Translations under genes and position numbers: made by a program
Notes under the pieces: model-generated
Told to the model about the DNA's origin: nothing
Database searches by the model: none
Seen by the model: only the letters and a program-made list of their open reading frames with translations
NCBI RefSeq assembly: GCF_026344005.1
Contig: NZ_JAPKNH010000001.1
Coordinates: 558,001-622,000, forward strand
From: Kaistia terrae
Lineage (GTDB): Bacteria > Pseudomonadota > Alphaproteobacteria > Rhizobiales > Kaistiaceae
DNA length: 64,000 nt
Direction: 5' to 3'
In this document: piece by piece, positions 26,266 to 35,328 of the stretch
Numbering within the stretch: position 1 is the stretch's first letter
How the letters are laid out: every line of letters starts with the position of its first letter

Positions 26266-27228
26266 TCAGCCAGCGCGGCCGCGCAGCCCGGCGAGGGCCA
26301 GCGCGCCGACGAGGATCAGGCCGGACAGGGCGGATTTCAGGTTGAAGTCTAGCCCGAGCAGATTGAGCCCATTGGCGACCACGCCGAGGAATAGCACCCC
26401 GAGCAGGGTGCCCGGCACGTTGGGGCGCAGGCGCGGATGGATCGAGGCGCCGATAAAGGTCGCGGCGATCGCGTCGAGAAGGTAGGATTGGCCGGCGAGC
26501 GGTGTGAACTGGCGCAAGGTTGCCGCCAGGATGACGCCGCCGAGCGCGCAACTTGCCGCCGCGAGGATGAAAACAACAGCGACATGGCGGCCGACGCGGA
26601 TGCCGGCGACGCGGGCGGCGCGCGGTTGTAGTCCGATCGCATGCACGCGCTGGCCGAAATTCGTTCGCTCCAGCAGCAGGTAGTAGCCGACCAGCACGAC
26701 AGCGGCGATCACGATTTCCATCGGAATGCCGGCGATGTTGCCAGCCGCGAGGTCGCGAAAACCCTGCTCCATGCGTCGAAAGGCAATGGGCCCGCCGCCA
26801 TCGGTGTAGATGCGCTGGATCGAGCTTCCGATGAAGAAGGTTCCGAGCGTTGCGAGGAACGGGCGGATGCCGAGCCCGACGATCAGCAGCGCATTGAAAG
26901 CGCCGACAAGCGCGGCGCCCGCCAAGGCGGCGAAGATCGCCACATACCAGGGCGCGCCAAAATCCTTCAGCGCGATCAAGGCGAAGACGGCCCCGAAATC
27001 GATCGCGACGCCCACGGAAAGGTCGATCCCGCCCGAGGCGATGATCAGCGTCATGGCGAGAGCGACGATCAGCAGGACGGCGCTGCTCTCCAAAATGGTG
27101 AGAAGGTTCGTCGGCGCAGTAAAGGCCGGCGCCTGGATGCTGAAGAACACCAGCAGCGCGATCAGGATGAGGATCAGGCTGTGCCGCAAAAGTGGGGCGA
27201 CGAACCGGGGCAGGGCGAACGCGGTCAT
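26266..27228 (-). CDS. Ribose-type ABC transporter permease (RbsC-like) 1
   Basis: A 320-residue inner-membrane permease with the family hallmarks LIIASGGIDLSVGVAI, LGIRPFLATLGTFFIG, NFGQRVHAIGLQPRAARVAGI and a hydrophobic C-terminus. It is the last gene of a minus-strand operon (binding protein, ATPase, permease, permease). It starts four bases inside the preceding permease gene. Transporters of this family usually carry sugars or nucleosides, but here the neighbours are sulfur monooxygenases, so a sulfur-bearing substrate is possible. Confidence 0.9.
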   Translation of the reverse strand: MTAFALPRFVAPLLRHSLILILIALLVFFSIQAPAFTAPTNLLTILESSAVLLIVALAMTLIIASGGIDLSVGVAIDFGAVFALIALKDFGAPWYVAIFAALAGAALVGAFNALLIVGLGIRPFLATLGTFFIGSSIQRIYTDGGGPIAFRRMEQGFRDLAAGNIAGIPMEIVIAAVVLVGYYLLLERTNFGQRVHAIGLQPRAARVAGIRVGRHVAVVFILAAASCALGGVILAATLRQFTPLAGQSYLLDAIAATFIGASIHPRLRPNVPGTLLGVLFLGVVANGLNLLGLDFNLKSALSGLILVGALALAGLRGRAG

Positions 27229-28214
27229 CGACGCAGCCGTTCATCGAGCGCTGCGGCGACCAGCACGAGCAGGATCAGGCCGCCCTTGATGCCGCTCACC
27301 CAGAAGATGTTGACCTGGAGCAGGGCAAAGCCGGTCGAGAGCGCCGTTACCAGCACGGCGCCGAGTAGGGCGCCCCAGACGGTCACGATCCGTCGGCGCG
27401 AGAAGGCACCGCCTAGAAAGGTCGCCAATACCATTTCGAGCAACAGCGGCTCCTCCGAGCCAGGCGAACTGCCGGAGCCGCGCGCCAGGATGGCGATCGC
27501 CGCCACGGCTGCGGCCGCCGCCGCCAGACCGTAGGAGAGGGCGACGGACTTTCGCGTCGGCAGGCCCGTCAGCGAGGCGACGGCGCGGCTGGCGCCGATC
27601 GCCTGTAGATGCGCGCCCCAGCGGGTGCGATGGACGAGGAAGGCGAGCCCGGCGAAGACGAGCAGCGCCAGCAGCATCGAGGCCGGGATACCGCCGATGT
27701 CGCCGTCGCGGACCCAGTCGATGGCCCGGTTCGAGACATTGATGCGTCGGTTGGAGGTGATGAGTTTGGTGAGGCCGGAAACGGCGACCGAGGTGGCGAG
27801 CGTCGCCAGGAGCGGCGTCAGGCCGATGCCGACGACAAGCAGGGAATTGGCGGCGCCGACCGCGAGCACGGCGGGCAGGCCGAACAGGAGCGCCGTGCCG
27901 AGGCCGCTTCCGGCGACGCTGAGCTGGTAGCTGATGATGCCGGCGCCGAGCACGGCTGCGGCGGGCAGCGACAGGTCGATGCCACCTGAAACGACATCAT
28001 CCCCGCCGCCGATCACAACGACCGAGAGACCACAGGCGAGGATGGCGAGCGGCGCGGATTGGCGCAGGATCGCGGTCAGGTTCTGGGCGTCGAGGAAATT
28101 CGGGGCCCGCAGCGCCAGATAGGCGAGCAGTAGCGTGAGGACGATCAGCGCCGCATGCGAGACGAGGCCGGCCAGCCATGCCCGGCTGCTTGGGGCGGAT
28201 ATGGCGAGGCTCAT
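27225..28214 (-). CDS. Ribose-type ABC transporter permease (RbsC-like) 2
   Basis: A 329-residue permease homologous in layout to its neighbour: NFLDAQNLTAILRQSAPLA, VVSGGIDLSLPAAAVLGA, GIGLTPLLATLATSVAVSG, then RWGAHLQAIGASRAVASLTG and further helices. The ATG at 28214 overlaps the ATPase stop. Two different permeases probably form a heterodimeric channel. The signature region contains an extra GGDD (VVIGGGDDVVSGG) before the GGIDLS motif. Confidence 0.9.
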   Translation of the reverse strand: MSLAISAPSSRAWLAGLVSHAALIVLTLLLAYLALRAPNFLDAQNLTAILRQSAPLAILACGLSVVVIGGGDDVVSGGIDLSLPAAAVLGAGIISYQLSVAGSGLGTALLFGLPAVLAVGAANSLLVVGIGLTPLLATLATSVAVSGLTKLITSNRRINVSNRAIDWVRDGDIGGIPASMLLALLVFAGLAFLVHRTRWGAHLQAIGASRAVASLTGLPTRKSVALSYGLAAAAAAVAAIAILARGSGSSPGSEEPLLLEMVLATFLGGAFSRRRIVTVWGALLGAVLVTALSTGFALLQVNIFWVSGIKGGLILLVLVAAALDERLRR

Positions 28215-29770
28215 GATGCCACCCTCTGGCCGGCCGCGTCGGTTGTCCGCGCGATCAGGCCGTCGACGCTGATTTCGCCGCACCGCACGATCTCGACCAG
28301 CTTCCCACGCACCAGCACGGCGATGCGGTCGCAAAGGCCGATCAGTTCGGCGGCGTCGCCGGACGAGACGATGACCGTCGCGCCGCCGTCAGCGAGTTCG
28401 CGGACCAACCGGTAGATCTCGGCGCGGGCGCCGATGTCGACGCCGATGGTCGGCTCGTCGAGCAGGAAGATTTCCGCTTCCGCCGCCAGCCAGCGGCCGA
28501 GCACCACCTTCTGCTGGTTGCCGCCGCTGAGCAGGCCGGCCCGCGTGCCGACGCTTCGCGGCCGGATGTCGAGCAGGTCGGCGAGCCGGGTCGCGCGCGC
28601 GTTGGCTCGACGCTCGCGGCGAAAGCCGGCAGTCGAGACTTCGTCGAGCGACGCGAGGTTGATATTGTCCGTGACTGCGAGGTCGAGCACGAGCCCATCC
28701 CGGCGGCGATCGCGCGGTACGAGGACGAGGCCGGATTGTACCGCAAGCGCGGGGTCGAGGCGGATTGGCCTGCCGGCTCGCGTCACGCGCCCCGTCGCAG
28801 GAGGGCGCAGTCCGTAGAGCCCGTCGACCAGTTCATCCCGGCCCGAGCCGATCAATCCGGCGATGCCGAAGATCTCGCCCTTCGCGAGGCTGAAGCTGAC
28901 ATCAGCGAAGCTGCGGCCGTCGCCCAGTCTTTCGACGGCAAAGCTTGGCTCGGCTTCGATGCCGTCTGCAGTGCGCACGGCCGCTGCCGGATAGAGATCG
29001 TCGAGCTGGCGGCCGATCATCCACGTGATGATTTCGTCAGTGCGGGTCGGGTTGGGCGCATCGAGGACGGCCACGTGACGGCCGTTGCGAAACACCGTGA
29101 CGCGGTCGCAGATGTCAACGATCTCGCCGAGATAGTGGGAGACGTAGAGGATCGAGACGCCGCGCGCCTTGAGATTGCGGATGGCGTTGAAGAGCCGTCC
29201 GGTCTCGGCAGCGGCAAGCGGTGCCGTCGGCTCGTCGAACACGACGAGGCGGGCCTTGCCGTCGATCAGGGCGGCGGCGATCTGCACCAGCTTGCGCTCG
29301 GCGATGCCGAGGTCGCGGATCAGGGTTTGGCCATCGAGCGGGCATTCGAGCACGTCGCGCAGGAAGGCTTCGGCCTCGCGTCGCATCCGCCGCTTGGCAA
29401 GTCCGCCAAAACGGTCGGTCCGTTCCTGGCCGAGGAAGACGGATTCGGCGACGGTGAAATGGTCGACGAGGTTCAGTTCCTGATGGATGATGCGGATGCC
29501 GATCGCGTGCATATCGGCGGCGGCGCCACCTGCCAGCACCTCGCCATTGGCGAGAATATCGCCAGCGTCGCGCGCATAGACGCCGCCGAGGATCTTGATG
29601 ATCGTCGACTTGCCGGCGCCGTTTTCCCCGACCAGGCCGTGAATCTCGCCGGCGCGGATGTCGAGATCGGCGGCGTCGAGCGCCCGGACACCCGGAAAAG
29701 TCTTGACGATGCCTGTCATCGCAAGCGTCAGGCCTGGCGCGAGGGATGCGGCGGCGAGGGGGAGGGGCAT
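28211..29770 (-). CDS. Ribose-type ABC transporter double ATPase (RbsA-like)
   Basis: A 519-residue ATPase with two fused ABC domains. The first half has Walker A GENGAGKST and Walker B FDEPTAPL; the second half has the family-typical degenerate P-loop GLIGSGRDEL but a good signature LLSGGNQQK and Walker B LLDEPTIGVD. This asymmetry is normal for the RbsA/MglA family. It lies downstream of the binding-protein gene behind a strong hairpin, which probably lowers its expression relative to the binding protein. Confidence 0.92.
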   Translation of the reverse strand: MPLPLAAASLAPGLTLAMTGIVKTFPGVRALDAADLDIRAGEIHGLVGENGAGKSTIIKILGGVYARDAGDILANGEVLAGGAAADMHAIGIRIIHQELNLVDHFTVAESVFLGQERTDRFGGLAKRRMRREAEAFLRDVLECPLDGQTLIRDLGIAERKLVQIAAALIDGKARLVVFDEPTAPLAAAETGRLFNAIRNLKARGVSILYVSHYLGEIVDICDRVTVFRNGRHVAVLDAPNPTRTDEIITWMIGRQLDDLYPAAAVRTADGIEAEPSFAVERLGDGRSFADVSFSLAKGEIFGIAGLIGSGRDELVDGLYGLRPPATGRVTRAGRPIRLDPALAVQSGLVLVPRDRRRDGLVLDLAVTDNINLASLDEVSTAGFRRERRANARATRLADLLDIRPRSVGTRAGLLSGGNQQKVVLGRWLAAEAEIFLLDEPTIGVDIGARAEIYRLVRELADGGATVIVSSGDAAELIGLCDRIAVLVRGKLVEIVRCGEISVDGLIARTTDAAGQRVAS

Positions 29771-29794
29771 CGGGAAATCCAGCAGGAAAGCGAA

Positions 29795-29829
29795 AACCCC
29801 GGCGCGAAGGCAGGCTCCGCGCCGGGGTT
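29795..29829 (-). terminator. Strong hairpin between binding-protein and ATPase genes, likely attenuator
   Basis: A perfect 12-bp stem (AACCCCGGCGCG with its reverse complement) closes an 11-base loop. On the minus strand the stem is followed by TTTTCGC, a short U-run. Its place between the binding-protein stop and the ATPase start suggests partial termination, giving more binding protein than transporter. Confidence 0.75.
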
Positions 29830-29845
29830 GTGGTAGGGATGTGGC

Positions 29846-30853
29846 CTAGTTGATCGTGCCGTAGCCGAGCTGCTTGTAGACGCGCTTGGCTTCTTCAGGC
29901 CCGTCGACCGGGATGACCGGAACGAAGGTCTGCGACAGCAGCTTTTCACCGGCGAAGTGGCGCGCGACATTCTCGGCCGCCGTCTTGCCGATCAGGTAGG
30001 GCTGCTGGGCGATGTTGGCGACGAAGGGGCTGTCCTTCTCGGCGATGATCTCGAGCGTTTCCGGCCCGGCGTCCACTGCCGTCACCACGACGTCGCCGGC
30101 GCGGCCGGCTTCCTCAATGGCCTGGACGACGCCGATCGCCGGCTGGTCCCAGCAGGCGACGTGGATCGCGTCGAGCGTGCCCTTCGGGTGCTGTTCCAGC
30201 AGCGCCAGAGTCTGCTTGCGCGCGTCTTCAGGCGAGTTGGCGAAGACCTCGGCAAGTTCGGGCTTGATGATCTCGATCTCGGGGAAATCCTCGAGCACGT
30301 ACTTCCAGAGGTCGTAGCGGACGCCGCAGAACTGCAGCGAGCCGGAGAAGGCGTTGAAGACCGCAACCTTGCCCTTGCCGCCAATCGCCTTGGCGAGAAG
30401 GATGCCGATCTGCGAGCCTGTAAAGTAATTGTCGGATGCTGTGTTGTTGACGGCTTCGGGAGAAAGGTGATCGACAGTAAATACCGGGATGCCGGCCGCC
30501 TTGAGCGCCTTCAGCTTGGGATCAACCGAAGCATCGCCAAGAATGGTGATGACGGCATCGACCTTTCGGGTGATGAAGACGTCATGGTTGTTGGCGTGGA
30601 CCTGGTTGTCGCGACCGCCATCGGTCGGAACCACGGTGCCGCCCAGCTTCTCGATTTCCTCCGTCGCGCCTTTGAAGGCCTCGCGGTCCCAGAAATGCTG
30701 GGTGCCGACGACGGCGACGCCGATGGTCTTGCCAGCTAGGCTCAGATCCTGAGCACTGGCGGCCCCCGCCGCCAGTGCCAGGAGTGAAATGCCGCCGATC
30801 AAGCCGCCCGCAAGCGTTCGACCGAGCGTGGATACGAAACTGGATTGGGTCAT
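29846..30853 (-). CDS. Periplasmic sugar-type substrate-binding protein (RbsB-like)
   Basis: A 335-residue exported protein of the periplasmic-binding-protein-like I (type 1) fold. A signal peptide runs to about GAASAQ. The mature part has KTIGVAVVGTQHFWDREAFKGA, the hinge-region DAVITILGDASV, and IPVFTVDHLSP. It is the first gene of the RbsA/RbsC-type operon, with the hairpin after its stop. The ligand is not predictable. Confidence 0.9.
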   Translation of the reverse strand: MTQSSFVSTLGRTLAGGLIGGISLLALAAGAASAQDLSLAGKTIGVAVVGTQHFWDREAFKGATEEIEKLGGTVVPTDGGRDNQVHANNHDVFITRKVDAVITILGDASVDPKLKALKAAGIPVFTVDHLSPEAVNNTASDNYFTGSQIGILLAKAIGGKGKVAVFNAFSGSLQFCGVRYDLWKYVLEDFPEIEIIKPELAEVFANSPEDARKQTLALLEQHPKGTLDAIHVACWDQPAIGVVQAIEEAGRAGDVVVTAVDAGPETLEIIAEKDSPFVANIAQQPYLIGKTAAENVARHFAGEKLLSQTFVPVIPVDGPEEAKRVYKQLGYGTIN

Positions 30854-31138
30854 AAGAAAGTCCTGAAAATTGGTTGTTGGTGCAAACTCGGTCCACCGCG
30901 GGAGGGGGCGCCCCTAGCCCCCCCCCGGTCCCATGCGTACAAGCTCTATGGATTTAGTCGTATTTTGAAGGCAGGCTGTTCTACGGATCCGCGGTAGAGG
31001 GGAAAATTCATCAGAAATGCGCCCGGCGCCGCCACGGCCGGATATTGGCGAAGAGCGGAACAGCGTCTGCCGGGTCGGGCGCGGAGCGCAGCGGAACCGC
31101 AGGCCAGCCTCAGTTACCGGCCGATGGAAACCCTCGGT

Positions 31139-31177
31139 CATCATTCTGAGGTGCCCGGCAAAGCCGGGCCTCGAAGG
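31139..31177 (+). repeat. REP-like palindromic unit, left copy
   Basis: The unit begins CATCATTCTGAGGTGC, holds the hairpin CCCGGC-AAA-GCCGGG, and ends GCCTCGAAGG. The right copy at 31248-31287 is the same design in inverted orientation. Similar units ending in CCTCAGGATGA are common between genes of rhizobial relatives. Confidence 0.7.
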
Positions 31178-31247
31178 CGGGTTCAGTGAACCGTCGACTC
31201 CTCGCCTTTGTGACGTCCCGTTCAAGTCGGATTGCCCGCTGGATCCT

Positions 31248-31287
31248 CCTTCGAGGCTTCGCTGACGCGAAGCACCTCAGGATGATG
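31248..31287 (-). repeat. REP-like palindromic unit, right copy
   Basis: The unit begins CCTTCGAGGC, holds the hairpin GCTTCGC-TGAC-GCGAAGC, and ends CACCTCAGGATGATG. It is the inverted partner of 31139-31177, with 15 of 16 matches at the outer ends. Confidence 0.7.
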
Positions 31288-31308
31288 GCGGAGCGGGGTC
31301 TATCCGCC

Positions 31309-32706
31309 CTAAAGGTTCAGAACGGCCGGCTCCGCGAGAGCGGCGAGGTCGCGATAGCGCGTGCCGGGATGGGGTGCCGCGAGTCGCGGCCCCTTGCCAA
31401 ACAGCTTCTCGCGCAGCGTGCCAGGACGGTATTCCGTCTTGAACACGCCGCGCTTCTGCAACTCCGGCACCAGCAGGTCCACGACATCCTCGAAGGTTTC
31501 CGGCGTCACCGCATAGGCGAGGTTGAAGCCGTCGACATCGGTATCCTCGACCCATTCCTGCAACAGGTCGGCGACGGTCTCCGGCGAGCCGACGAAGAGT
31601 GGGCCGAAGCCGCCAATGCCCACCCATTCCGCCATTTCGCGCACCGTCCACTCCTTGCCGGGGTCAATGGTGGTGAAGGTCTCGACGGCGGATTGCACCG
31701 CGTCGGTCTTGCGGTGGCGTAACACTTCGTCGGGCTGGAACTGGCTGAAATCGATGCCGGTCCAGCCCGAGATCAGGGTCAGCGCGCCCTCATAGGAAAC
31801 GTAGCGGCGGTATTCGTCGAACTTGCGCTTCGCCTCGGCATCGGTCTCGCCGACGATGACCGTCTGCAGGTTGAAGACCAGCACATCGCGCGGGTTGCGA
31901 CCGGCGCGTGCGGCTGCCTCGCGGACATTGGAAACGTACTTCTTCAGCACCGCCTTGGATGGCGCGGCGACGAAGACGCATTCGGCGTTGGCGCCGGCAA
32001 AATCCTTGCCGCGGCTGGAAGCGCCGGCCTGATAGAGCACGGGCGTCCGCTGCGGCGACGGCTCGCTCAGATGGATGCCGGGCACCTTGAAAAACGGGCC
32101 ATCATGCCGGATCGGGTGCACCTTGTCGGGGTGGGTGAAGATGCCGGCCTCGCGGTCGCGGACGACAGCGCCTTCCTCCCAGCTTCCCTCCCACAGCTTG
32201 TAGCAGACGGCGAGATAGTCCTCGGCGAGGTCGTAGCGGTCGTCATGCCGGGTCTGCGCCGGCATGCCGATATTGAGCGCACCGGAGTTCAGATAGGAGG
32301 TGACGATGTTCCAGCCGACCCGGCCCTTGGTCAGGTGGTCGAGCGTCGAAAGGCGGCGTGCAAAGGTGTAGGGATGCTCGAAGGAGAGCGACGCGGTCAG
32401 CCCGAAACCGAGGTTTTCAGTGAGGTGGGCCATGGTCGGGATCAGCTGCAGCGGATCGTTGACGGGCACCTGCGCCGAATTGCGCAATGCCGATTCCGTG
32501 TTGCCGCCATAGACGTCGTAGACGCCGAGCACGTCGGCGATGAACAGGCCGTCGATCTTGCCGCGTTCCAGCGTTTTCGCCAGATTCACCCAGTAGTCCA
32601 GGTCCTTGTAATTCGCGGATTTGTCTCGCGGATGGCGCCAGAGGCCGGGCGATTGATGGCCGACGCAGTTCATGTCGAAGGCGTTGAGGCGGATTTCGCG
32701 GGTCAT
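31309..32706 (-). CDS. Flavin-dependent monooxygenase, NtaA/SnaA/DszA family (copy 2)
   Basis: A 465-residue LLM-class monooxygenase and paralogue of the protein at 23239-24654. It opens MTREIRLNAFDMNCVGHQSP and has the same landmark segments (FEHPYTFARRLSTLDHLTK, GWNIVTSYLNSGALN, HLSEPSPQRTPVLYQAG, VEDTDVDGFNLAY). The ATG at 32706 has AGGAGG eight bases upstream. It follows the DszC-like gene 32718-33935 after 11 bases on the same strand, so the two enzymes are co-expressed. Reduced flavin is probably supplied by the reductase at 39952. Confidence 0.91.
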   Translation of the reverse strand: MTREIRLNAFDMNCVGHQSPGLWRHPRDKSANYKDLDYWVNLAKTLERGKIDGLFIADVLGVYDVYGGNTESALRNSAQVPVNDPLQLIPTMAHLTENLGFGLTASLSFEHPYTFARRLSTLDHLTKGRVGWNIVTSYLNSGALNIGMPAQTRHDDRYDLAEDYLAVCYKLWEGSWEEGAVVRDREAGIFTHPDKVHPIRHDGPFFKVPGIHLSEPSPQRTPVLYQAGASSRGKDFAGANAECVFVAAPSKAVLKKYVSNVREAAARAGRNPRDVLVFNLQTVIVGETDAEAKRKFDEYRRYVSYEGALTLISGWTGIDFSQFQPDEVLRHRKTDAVQSAVETFTTIDPGKEWTVREMAEWVGIGGFGPLFVGSPETVADLLQEWVEDTDVDGFNLAYAVTPETFEDVVDLLVPELQKRGVFKTEYRPGTLREKLFGKGPRLAAPHPGTRYRDLAALAEPAVLNL

Positions 32707-32717
32707 GAAAATGCCTC

Positions 32718-33935
32718 CTACAGGGCGCCGTTGCGCGGCGGCGCAACCTGGTTGAGCACCCAATTGCCGACGACGTGGTACTTCCAGCGCACGGGGTCGT
32801 GTAGCGTATGGGTGCGGGCGTTGCGCCAGTGGCGATCGAGGTTTTCCTCGATCAGCGTCGAGCGCGTGCCGGAGAGTTCGAACAGCGTGTTGGTGGCAGC
32901 TAGCGCCACTTCCGTGGTCAGAACCTTGGCGCCAGCCACCGCGATGGTGGCGGCGATCACGTCGGGTTCGGCCAGCGAATGGCGGGCGATGTCGACCAAC
33001 CGACCGGATTCGGCCAGCAGCGCGGTCGCGGCATCGAGGCGGATCGCCAGGCTGCCGACGATCGAGATGGTCAGCGGATCGTCCGAGGCGCGATCGACGC
33101 CGGCATCGCTCCAGGGGCGAGCCCGGTTGCGCACGAAATCCAACGTTTCCGCGAAAGCGGCGCGCGCGATACCAAGATCGATGCCGGCATGGATGACCTG
33201 CCCGAGCGAGCCGATCGTGGTCGGGCGGGCGAAGCCCTGATGGTGCTCGACGACGCTCTCGGCCTCGACGCGGACATTGTCGATGATGGTGGTTCCGCTG
33301 CCCGTCGTGCGCTGGCCAAAGCCGCTCCAGTCGTCGACGAGCGTCAGCCCTTCCGTGTCGTGCGGCAGGAAGGACATGGTGATCTTTCCGGCCGGGTCGT
33401 TGGCGAACACGACGATCCAATCGGCGAACAGCACACCGGTCGAATAATATTTGCGTCCGTTGATGCGATGGCCGTCGCCGTCCGGCGTGATCGTGGTGTT
33501 GAGCTGAGACACCGTCTTGGTGCCGATTTCCGACAGCGCGTTGCCGAACTGGTCGCCTGCCAGGGCGCGCTCGAAGAAGAAGCGCTTCTGCGCCTCCGTG
33601 CCGTCGACGCGTAGCGCCTCGAGAATGTAGAAATGGTTCTGCGGGATCTGGCCGATTGAGCTGTCTGCCTCGGCCAGGATCGCCGACACCTCGCCCAAGG
33701 TCGATGCCGAGACGTCGATGCCGCCATATTCGCGCGGGACCGTGATGGCGAGCAGGCCGGACGCGGCGAGTGCTTCCAGTTCGGCCCAGGGCAATTGCCG
33801 GTCGCGGTCGCGCTGCGACGCGCCGGGCGCAAATTCGGTGGCAAGCGCGCGGGCAACGTCCAGCGCTTCCTGATCGCTTTCGATCCGTTTCGCTGGCGAG
33901 GCGTCCGATAGGGCGGATGTGGCGGTGAGCGACAT
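32718..33935 (-). CDS. DszC/SfnB-like acyl-CoA dehydrogenase-fold monooxygenase (copy 2)
   Basis: A 405-residue flavoprotein with VPREYGGIDVSASTLGEVSA, HRINGRKYYSTGVLFADWI, DDWSGFGQRTTGSGTTII and a C-terminal HWRNARTHTLHDPVRWKYH. These match the DszC/SfnB subgroup that binds free reduced flavin. It is upstream of the second DszA-like gene in one transcript and divergent from the SsuD-like gene. A two-step oxidation and cleavage of an organosulfur compound by this pair is inferred from the Dsz and Sfn pathways. Confidence 0.88.
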   Translation of the reverse strand: MSLTATSALSDASPAKRIESDQEALDVARALATEFAPGASQRDRDRQLPWAELEALAASGLLAITVPREYGGIDVSASTLGEVSAILAEADSSIGQIPQNHFYILEALRVDGTEAQKRFFFERALAGDQFGNALSEIGTKTVSQLNTTITPDGDGHRINGRKYYSTGVLFADWIVVFANDPAGKITMSFLPHDTEGLTLVDDWSGFGQRTTGSGTTIIDNVRVEAESVVEHHQGFARPTTIGSLGQVIHAGIDLGIARAAFAETLDFVRNRARPWSDAGVDRASDDPLTISIVGSLAIRLDAATALLAESGRLVDIARHSLAEPDVIAATIAVAGAKVLTTEVALAATNTLFELSGTRSTLIEENLDRHWRNARTHTLHDPVRWKYHVVGNWVLNQVAPPRNGAL

Positions 33936-34157
33936 GCGGAAATCCTGACTGGATGGACATCGACGCGCCGAGCGAGCCTGCGCGCATTGCTGTCAAATTT
34001 CGCCGCCGAAGACGTTTGCGAGAAGACATCGAATTTCTATATTTAATAGATATTTGACAATTGTTTCCTTTTATTTCGATATGACGACCAATAAGTTACC
34101 GTGTCTTTTCAGAAAATTGGAAAGGCCTAAATAATAGTATTTGTATTGGAGATATAC
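33936..34157. promoter_or_regulatory. AT-rich divergent promoter region of the sulfur genes
   Basis: This gap is clearly AT-richer than its surroundings. TTGACA at 34054-34059 with GATATG 18 bases later is a plausible but weak plus-strand promoter for the SsuD-like gene. TCTAT-N5-ATAGA at 34036-34050 and AATAGATAT at 34045-34053 resemble a palindrome upstream of another sulfur-island gene at 39655-39674. Confidence 0.4.
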
Positions 34158-35318
34158 ATGAGTGCGGACGTTCCCGAGCGCATCAAGGTTCTCTGGTTCC
34201 TTCCCACCCATGGGGACAGTCGCTATCTCGGCACGGCGGTTGGAGGGAGGTCAGTCGATCTGCCCTATCTGACCCAGATCGCACAGGCGGCGGACTCACT
34301 CGGATTCTACGGGGCGCTGCTGCCGACGGGGCGCAGTTGCGAGGATAGCTGGGTCATCGCATCGGCTCTTACGCCCTTGACCCAGCGCCTGCGCTTCCTG
34401 GTGGCGGTGCGGCCGGGCCTGCAGTCACCGACGCTTGCTGCGCGCATGACGGCAACGCTCGACCGGATTTCGGGCGGCCGGCTGCTCATCAATGTTGTGA
34501 CCGGTGGTGATCCGCAGGAAAACAAGGGTGATGGCATTTTCCTGAGCCATGCCGATCGCTACGCCGTCACTCGCGAGTTCCTCGATATCTACAAGGCGGT
34601 TCTGCGCGGCGAGACGGTCGAGCATGAGGGGCCGCATTTCCATATCGAGGACGGCCGCCTGCTGTTTCCGCCCGTCCAGACGCCCTATCCGCCGCTCTAT
34701 TTCGGCGGGTCGTCGGTCGAGGCGAACGATGTGGCGGCCGAGCAGATCGACAAATACCTGACCTGGGGCGAGCCGCCGGCGCAGGTGGCGCAGAAGCTCG
34801 ACACGGTGCGGCGTCTCGCCGAGGCGAAGGGGCGGGATGTCAGCTTCGGCATTCGCTTGCATGTGATTGTCCGCGAAACCACCGAGAAGGCCTGGGCGGC
34901 AGCCGACGACCTGATCCGATATCTCGATGATGATACAATTGCCGCGGCGCAGAAGGTGTTTGCGCGGATGGATTCAGAAGGGCAGGCCCGGATGAGCCGG
35001 CTGCATGGTGGCCGACGCGACAAGCTGGAAGTGTCGCCCAATCTCTGGGCCGGCGTCGGTCTCGTTCGTGGCGGCGCCGGCACGGCGCTTGTCGGCGACC
35101 CCGATACGGTAGCGGAGCGCATTGACGAATATCGGCGCCTCGGCATCGATACCTTCATCTTCTCCGGCTATCCGCATCTGGAAGAAGCCTATCGCTTCGG
35201 CGAACTGGTGCTTCCGAACCTGCCGCTCGATCACCCGATCCCGTCGCGTAGCAACGCCGTGAACACCGGTCCGTTCGGCGAAACAATCGCCGGCGATCAT
35301 CGGCCTGCAGCCCGATGA
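34158..35318 (+). CDS. Alkanesulfonate monooxygenase, SsuD-like
   Basis: A 386-residue LLM-class FMNH2-dependent monooxygenase that releases sulfite from alkanesulfonates. It matches SsuD along its length: [75 protein letters not shown], and the C-terminal [16 protein letters not shown]. The ATG at 34158 has GGAG seven bases upstream; an earlier in-frame ATG at 34146 overlaps the ribosome binding site. The next gene follows after 10 bases and encodes an FAD protein, not the usual SsuE reductase or SsuABC transporter. Confidence 0.93.
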   Translation: MSADVPERIKVLWFLPTHGDSRYLGTAVGGRSVDLPYLTQIAQAADSLGFYGALLPTGRSCEDSWVIASALTPLTQRLRFLVAVRPGLQSPTLAARMTATLDRISGGRLLINVVTGGDPQENKGDGIFLSHADRYAVTREFLDIYKAVLRGETVEHEGPHFHIEDGRLLFPPVQTPYPPLYFGGSSVEANDVAAEQIDKYLTWGEPPAQVAQKLDTVRRLAEAKGRDVSFGIRLHVIVRETTEKAWAAADDLIRYLDDDTIAAAQKVFARMDSEGQARMSRLHGGRRDKLEVSPNLWAGVGLVRGGAGTALVGDPDTVAERIDEYRRLGIDTFIFSGYPHLEEAYRFGELVLPNLPLDHPIPSRSNAVNTGPFGETIAGDHRPAAR

Positions 35319-35328
35319 GTGCCTGTTC

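Larger units (their letters stand above)
30854..31308. other. Intergenic region with palindromic repeat pair and poly-C tract
   Basis: This 455-base gap separates the binding-protein gene from the second DszA-like gene. It includes a G/C homopolymer region near 30900-30928 and an inverted pair of REP-like units at 31139-31177 and 31248-31287. I see no convincing gene. Confidence 0.6.

Noticed and set aside
32707-34029. Very long N-terminal extension of the second DszA-like frame
   Set aside because: The extension is Arg-rich shadow sequence across the DszC-like gene; the family start with a good ribosome binding site is at 32706.
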